64,000 nucleotides of DNA from Silene latifolia (taxonomy: Eukaryota > Streptophyta > Magnoliopsida > Caryophyllales > Caryophyllaceae): the NCBI RefSeq assembly GCF_048544455.1, contig NC_133537.1, positions 66,098,134 through 66,162,133 of the forward strand, in the 5' to 3' direction. The number at the start of each line of letters is the position of its first letter. Position 1 is the stretch's first letter. A model generated the notes under the pieces. It was not told where the DNA came from, made no database searches, and saw nothing but the letters and a program-made list of their open reading frames with translations. The translations under genes were made by a program, and so were the position numbers. Below are positions 57,871 to 64,000 of this stretch, in pieces.

Positions 57871-59904
57871 ATGCGAGAGATCAGGTATGGCCTGCTTGAA
57901 AAATATGTTTTAGCTTTAATCATGAGCTGCACAAAATTAAGACCATACTTTGAAAGCCACCCTATAATAGTCAGAACCAATCTTCCTATCAAATCTGTAC
58001 TTAGAAAGCCAGAATTATCCGGACGAATGTGTAAATGGTCAGTACAGCTAAGCACATACAACATAACATTTGAACCAAGGACAGCAATTAAGTCACAAGC
58101 ACTAGCAGACTTTGTGGCTGATTTTAGTCCGACCCTAGAACCCGACCTAATAAAAGAAGTAAATAAACTGACCAGCGACCAAACAGACCTAGAATGGACC
58201 CTATTTGTCGATGGTGCAGCCAACACGAGGGGCACAGGCCTGGGAGTAGTACTAAAATCGCCACAGGGGGATAAGATAGTACAGGCTATAAGCTGTGCAT
58301 TTGAAGCCACCAACAATGAAGCAGAATACGAAGCCATAATAGCCGGACTAAAGGTATGTATTGACCTTGGTGTACAAAACCTAAAGGTACGTACTGATTC
58401 CCTCCTTATTTCAAATCAAGTAAATGGGATATACACAGCTAAAGACCCAAAGATGATGCTTTATTTGGATGTTGTTCAAATATTAAAATCAAAATTTCGC
58501 AATTTTAATATTGACCAAATTCCCAGGGATTTGAATACCCAGGCCGATGCTCTAGCCGGCCTAGGATCCAACTTCAGTCCCCTAGACTTCGATAAAATAC
58601 TCATTGTACATTTACTAGAACCTGCAATAAATAAACAAAATGAAAGCTTCCCAATTTATATTGCCAATTCTTGGACGAAACCCTACTATGACTGGCTACA
58701 ACAGGGAATCCTTCCCCTAAATAAGCAAGATGCCAAAGCACTAAAAATAAAAGCTGCTTCATATACTATTATTGACAACGTGCTTTTTAAGAAATCGCAG
58801 GCCGGGCCGTACCTCAGATGCCTGGAACCACAAGAAGTGAGCGAGATACTATCGTAAATCCATGAAGGATCTTGTGGAAATCATAAAGGTGGAAGAAGCT
58901 GGCAAGCAAAGTACTCGAACAGGTTATTATTGGCCTACCCCGAGAGCCGATGCCTGGATTTTAGCTCTAAATGCAAAGCTTGTCAGATTCACGGACCATA
59001 CATCCATCAGCCATCCGAGGAGCTACATTCCATATCCGCACCCTGGCCATTTATGAAGTGGGGCATGGATATAGTAGGAAAACTACCTCAAGCACCCGGA
59101 CAGAAAGTTTTCATGCTAGCAATGACTGATTACTTCTCCAAGTGGATAGAAGCTGAATCATACAGGCAAGTCAAGGAGAAGGATGTCATAGCATTCATCA
59201 AACACAACATCATATGTAGATATGGCATCCCCTCTGAAATAGTATGCGACAATGGCACACAATTTGTGGGAAAAAGAACAAAGAGCCTTCGTGCTCAATG
59301 GAACATCAATCTGGTAACATCCACACCAGGATATCCAAAAGCCAACGGTCAGGCAGAATCCAGTAATAAAGTGGTAATCAGCTGCATAAAGAAAAAGCTG
59401 GAAAGAAGAAAAGGTAGATGGGCTGAAGAGCTCCCCCTGGTCCTTTGGGCTGACAGAACCACGCCTAAAACATCCACTGGCCAAACCCCCTACTCCTTGG
59501 TCTATGGATGTGAAGCAGTAATCCCGGCTGAGGTGGACATTCCATCAGCCAGATGTAGCCTGAACACAACAACAAACAATATACCTCTAATGGAGGATAG
59601 CCTGGACTTAACAGAAGAGCTAAGAGATGCAGCAAGCATCAGATTAGCAGCATATCAGCAAAGAGTTGCGAGAAGCTACAACAAGACTGTCAAAGCCAGG
59701 GTATTCAGGGTAGGTGATCTTATCCTCAGGAAAGTATTCCAAAACACAAAAGAAAAGAATGCTGGCAAATTGGCCCCAACCTGGGAAGGTCCCTATCTGA
59801 TTGATTCAATAGTCGGCCAGGGAGCCTATAGATTACAAACCCTGGACGGCGAAATGATCCCAAGAGCTTGGAATATTGCACATTTAAAACTATTTCACAT
59901 ATAA
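57871..59904 (+). pseudogene. Element C RNase H domains and integrase
   Basis: The RNase H end and the second RNase H-like domain (WTLFVDGAANTRGTGLG, DLNTQADALAGLG) run open from 57871 to TAA 58855-58857. The integrase continues in a different frame from 58930 to TAA 59902-59904 and shows CKACQIHG, MKWGMDIVGKLPQ, IVCDNGTQFVG and PKANGQAESSNKVV. The catalytic Asp, Asp and Glu are present. It ends with LDGEMIPRAWNIAHLKLFHI. The junction near 58857-58930 carries one stop and at least one indel. Confidence 0.93.
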
Positions 59905-60640
59905 AATACATCTCTCAATCCAGGTATAATTCTTCACCTTGACATTTCTTGCCTAAAAACTACATGTATGATACTTGCAATTATATGAATAAATGTCGTA
60001 TATGACTTCTTCAAATTATGTGCCCAAGTACTTATCTATATTCTCATATTTACTTAGTGAAATCTTCAATACTTGTTTTGCATATTGCATTTTTAAAACA
60101 AATCTTAAAGATTGGGGGCCACCCCCATCAAATATCCAACTGATATCCAAATTTCAGTTGCAAAACAGGCCTTAAATATTGAGCTCCACTTAAACATACA
60201 AATCTGGAAAACTCCTTCCTGACTTGTATAAACATAGATGGGTCATAAGCCCTCCAGACAGGCAAGGGACGTAAGCCCTCCAGACAGGCAACAACCCCAC
60301 CCATAATATATAATAAAGACTGGCCAGATCCAGCACAAATACTGGCCCGATCCAGTCAAAAATAAAAAACGCAAACTGGTCAGATCCAGTACAAATCCAA
60401 CATCACAAAAGTACCTTGTCAGAATACAAAAAGAAACAAAGACCAAATATTTATTCATCCAAAATAATTGGCCTTACCACACACCTAATAACCATCCATT
60501 CCAGGGACATCCCCCCTGGATGGGCCAAAAAATGTTTCTAAATATTCATTCCAGGGACATTCCCCCTGGATAGACCAAAACCAAAAAGAAAAACAAAACT
60601 AAGTTATTTTTGAGCCGAGAATCGACTCACAACCATCCGC
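59905..60640 (+). repeat. Element C region after integrase, with short repeats
   Basis: Non-coding. TAAGCCCTCCAGACAGGCA occurs twice (60246 and 60272), and a second small repeat, CATTCCAGGGACAT.CCCCCTGGAT, occurs twice (about 60498 and 60546). No gene is seen. Confidence 0.65.
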
Positions 60641-60737
60641 CATTTCTGGTCACGGACTTTGCCTTGGAAGGAGGAGAATCCACTTCTTCTTCTTGACCCA
60701 TACTGGCCAAATCAGGATGCGAGCGTCCAAAGCTATC

Positions 60738-62593
60738 TCATCCCGGTCCGGATTCCATTAGCCCGGTCGGATTCGGATCCCTCATAGCATCAACCCGGCC
60801 TTTCCCGAAGAAGTATTGAGCAGCATCAGCCAACCTTGCCTCCACCAATTCCTTTTCAGCAGCAAGCTCCTCATTCTTTCTCAACTGATCCTGCATTGCC
60901 TGCTTCTCAGCCTCCAACTCCAGCCTGACAGCCTTCTCAGCATTTTTCGCAGCCACCTCACAAACTATAGCAGCCCTGGTTGACTCCCTAGCTGTCCCCA
61001 ACTGAGATTGAAGTACTACTTCATTACCCCTGGATGTGTGCAGGTCACGATTAACTTTATCCAGTTTTTCCTCCAAACTAGAAACCCTGGCCTGGGCGTC
61101 CCTAAGTGACAAGCGAGCCAACCCGGCATCCAACCCCTACATACATACAAAATCAATCAACCAAATACAAGGCAAAACAAAAAGCACATGAACAATTAAA
61201 AATATCCCTTTACAACTAACCTCCCTAGCATGGGAAGCAAGTTCGCGACCCTTGTTACAAGAGAAGTCGAATAGAAACCACTCGGTAGACGACTCAAGGG
61301 TACTAGCGACACAATAGTGGTCGCTCATCTTTTAAAACTCATCTATCGTGCCGGGCATCATCCATGTCATCAATCCTAGCAGGCACTTGCCTTATACTCC
61401 TGATTGGCTGAGCCGGGATAGGCTGTTTCTCTCCTTCCTCCTCTTCCAGGATAACATCTTCCCTCTTTCTTTTTTGAGCCTGGACGATCTCCGGTGACAT
61501 TACCCTGGGTGGATCTTGAGGAGGCTAAACATCAGAAACCAGGATATCAAGCGTTTTGTCACTCCCACTAGCCTCCTGGCTCTTGGACTGTTCAGCAATC
61601 CTACCCACCCCAGCCTTCAAATCCTTTGAAGACCTAAATACTGAATATATAAAAAATATACGTGAGTATCAAACAAAGAACAACAGGAAGATAACGGCCA
61701 ATATAAAAGCATACGAAGACGTACAGAAAGAGTAGAACTAGGCTTGCCTTTGGGTACTCGACCCCGATCGACTTGGTCTTCATATACCGGGCAACAACTC
61801 CCCGCCCAAACTAGCTGGCCAGGTCCTCTCCTCCTCAGGAATAGCAAGGAAAGCCTCTATCCTGGAAATAGCTTCCTCATCAAGAGGATCACAACTCCAA
61901 TCAGGAGCTGTAAAAACCGTCAAAATTACACAGGTAAGAATCAAAATCCATTAATTTCATGTAATATATATATTGCAAAATAAAAAGTACAAGGAACCTA
62001 CCACTCTCCAAGGGAGGATATCTCGAGATAATCAAGCTTTCGATCCCGAGTCTCGGTCAGGACAAACGGAAAGTCTTTGCCCAATTTTTATCATCTCCAG
62101 AGTCCAGGTTAGTAATTAATGGAGACATTTTCGATTTTATTCTCAAATTAAAGCGACCATCAACAGGATTTTTCATATGATATACTGCCTTGATATCATT
62201 AATAGTAATTACAAGATTATGTTTAGCACATAAATTTTCAATAGAATGGACAAGTTTCCAAACCATTGGCATAATCTGAAAAGGAGATGCCTCCATAAAA
62301 CGAATGGTATCAATCATTAAGGGAGTAAAAGGTAACTTACAGCCTGCTTTGAACGCCCATTCAAAAATACAGAACCAACCAGGTGATACCCAGTTAGCCC
62401 TAACCGGACACGACTCAGGGATCCATACCTCAGTTGACTCAGGAATTATTTTCTTCTCCCTTAGAATCTTGTCATAGTTTGTTTTTAGTAAATTTTCCTC
62501 AGGGAAAGAAGAATCCAGAGATTGAAGAGCAGTAAAAACAGAATCCTGATACTTGAAAGCCACAGCACGAGCAGGAGGATCAATTTCCCTCAC
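60738..62593 (-). pseudogene. Antisense gene of element C, Transposase_28-like with coiled coil
   Basis: Tat-lineage elements often carry an antisense ORF of unknown role between integrase and the 3' LTR. The first block (62593-62057) reads WVSPGWFCIFEWAFKAGCKLPFTPL and resembles the 'putative gypsy type transposon' family (PF04195). A frameshift near 62070 leads to FVLTETRDRKLDYLEIS and a plausible GT donor. Later blocks lie at about 61925-61745, 61612-61335, 61328-61230 and 61133-60738. The last is a coiled coil (ARVSSLEEKLDKVNRDL). The frame extends upstream of 62593 through an in-frame TGA near 62628. Exon borders are tentative. Confidence 0.75.
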
Positions 62594-62831
62594 CTCTTCC
62601 TCTTGGATGTCTGTGGGTTCAGCTGCTCAAACAGCAGCAGCACTTTCTGGGATGCGGGGCGTTTTTGGCTCCCATATCTATTATTGTCGATTTATTGTGG
62701 TAAAGTTAAATTATTTAAAGAGTGTAAATTAGCAGGACAAGATTTCGGGAAATAGGGAGAATTTGGAAAAAAAAAATTTAGCAAAGAAAGTGGAGGAAAT
62801 TTGGTGAAAAATAACATCGCCCTAAATACCG

Positions 62832-62839
62832 TATTTATA
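62832..62839 (-). promoter_or_regulatory. TATA box for the antisense gene
   Basis: TATAAATA on the minus strand lies about 240 bp upstream of the first antisense block and outside either LTR. It is a candidate private promoter. Confidence 0.5.
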
Positions 62840-63021
62840 GAAGATGTATAACGGTATGGAAACCCTAGAAATTGCAAAACTGCCAAAGCATGACATCACT
62901 TAGCCGTTGCGGTGTTCAACGGTAACTAGGAGTCTAAGAGTCTTTGAATAAATATGACTCTTCTTATTGTATAACCGGTAAAATTGACATCTCCCCCGGT
63001 CGATCCGATGGGTAAAATGTC

Positions 63022-63031
63022 AAGGGGCAAT
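63022..63031 (+). promoter_or_regulatory. Polypurine tract of element C
   Basis: AAGGGGCAAT abuts the 3' LTR, the expected position for the plus-strand primer. Confidence 0.75.
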
Positions 63032-63742
63032 TGTTAGCCCATTTAGCCTGGTCGACTCCTACTTAGCCTCGACCTCACAAGGCTGATTGGGGCAGACAGA
63101 GACCGGACAATTCTAACCACTTTGTCGGATAGATGAAAAATATTACGGGATGAATAAACTATCTAATCCCAAAAGAGTGGCCACGATGGTAAGCACAGAA
63201 TAGCCTGGTAATACTCCTAGACATGCTGGATTGAGTTGAAAAGCAGGCTAACGATTACAACAAGATTAATGTTCATGTCTTATTATCAAGGAAGACCAAG
63301 TCTAATCACGAAGCTATATTACCAATGAACCTGGACATACAAGAGGAGGATGAGTTGCTGAAATATTCAAAGGAGAACGAGTCAACCGAGTTAATAGGGA
63401 GTGTGCCCTATTAATCCGTGATGCTCAACAAAGAGGGGAACGTTGAAGATCAATCCAACGTTATCATTTGAGAAGTATAAATAGAATGGAAACACAATTG
63501 TAAAGGATATACACATTTTTGCTTATTAATCAATATATATCACAAATTATCCTCTATTTTCTCTCTGGTGTTTGAGTTTATGCGCCTGTTTGTATTTAGC
63601 CTACATTAAAAACGTAATAACACAATTTATATTATATTCTCTTCTGTCATCCGTTCATACTTATATCTCTAATTTATAGAACTAGATACCCTGACTACTC
63701 TATAATTAAGCCGGATCCTTTCAGGAAAATCCTGCTAAAACA
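63032..63742 (+). repeat. Element C 3' LTR
   Basis: Pairs with 53801-54514 and ends AAAACA before the CTATT duplication. TATA box at 63476-63483. Confidence 0.96.
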
Positions 63743-63747
63743 CTATT

Positions 63748-64000
63748 CTTTAGTATAAATACCCCTTTGTACTACCTAGATTAGCATCATTCCCTAATCA
63801 ATTCTTATGCTCTCTTAGTCTATTCTAATTAGTCTTAATTTAATTGTAATACATTTCTCAATATTAATCATATCTTAATATTTCCTTAATTTCTCTATTG
63901 TTCTTCCTTTATTTTAGGTAATTAGAAGATTATTTGGGTTTATTTGGAGGATTGACAACCTTCCATCAATCATCAAGTAATTCTATTATTCTTTGCTTTA
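63748..64000 (+). repeat. LTR of family D, right part (TATA and R/U5)
   Basis: Continues the D LTR after element C. TATAAATA at 63754-63761 is followed by a pyrimidine- and AT-rich stretch typical of R/U5. The LTR end is not reached. Confidence 0.65.
63754..63761 (+). promoter_or_regulatory. TATA box of the D LTR
   Basis: TATAAATA begins 7 bp after the right CTATT duplication (six bases in between), so element C landed just upstream of the D core promoter. Confidence 0.65.

Larger units (their letters stand above)
53801..63742 (+). mobile_element. Element C: Tat-lineage Ty3/gypsy retrotransposon, 9942 bp
   Basis: LTRs of 714 bp (53801-54514) and 711 bp (63032-63742) run TGTTAG...AAAACA and are flanked by CTATT (53796-53800 and 63743-63747). 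The gene order matches element B, with protein similarity throughout. It carries an antisense gene between integrase and the 3' LTR, as in Retand- and Grande-type Tat elements. It has frameshifts and stops, many at CTG/CAG positions that may be read errors. Confidence 0.96.

Overview
This is a stretch of plant nuclear DNA made almost entirely of transposable elements inserted into one another. The evidence is a plant L1-type LINE, a Rep/helicase Helitron with RPA-like genes, Athila- and Tat-lineage Ty3/gypsy elements, Ty1/copia elements primed by initiator tRNA-Met, and AT-rich DNA with short GT-AG introns. The host is a flowering plant, probably a eudicot with a large genome; I cannot name the species. 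I see no intact host gene, rRNA, tRNA or CRISPR array.

Layout. 1-1320 is non-coding repeat DNA. A decayed LINE fills about 1321-6163. 6164-7044 looks like a piece of a minus-strand LTR. 8334-10630 holds an unrecognised gene remnant split by a copia solo LTR (9218-10504, TSD TACAA). 10631-13176 contains a 236-bp tandem duplication and no recognisable gene. From about 13176 to beyond 36708 runs a Helitron: Rep/helicase (13411-17720) followed by two RPA70-like genes (18878-20654; 21699-36708).

The second RPA gene is interrupted by element A, a 12.6-kb Athila-like element on the minus strand (23514-36160, TSD CATCC). It is then cut at 36709 by element B, a Tat-lineage element on the plus strand with no 3' LTR in view. 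The gag of B holds element E, a 9.6-kb copia element on the minus strand (37982-47544, TSD GCCTG). The leader of E holds a hAT-like non-autonomous DNA element (44885-45458). Downstream of its integrase, B is broken at about 53183 by an LTR of family D. D is itself split by element C, a 9.9-kb relative of B (53801-63742, TSD CTATT). C carries an antisense gene near its 3' end. D continues to the window end. The nesting order is therefore Helitron, then B, then D, then C.

None of the elements looks autonomous as sequenced: each coding region has stops or frameshifts. Many stops fit C-to-T or G-to-A decay of methylated DNA. In element C, many apparent indels fall at CTG/CAG sites, which suggests systematic read errors. 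The most unusual signal is a GC-rich, inverted-repeat motif cluster lying about 85-100 bp upstream of the TATA box in three different LTR families; the related GCGCAG-G-CTGCGC unit also occurs as two three-unit arrays inside element A.
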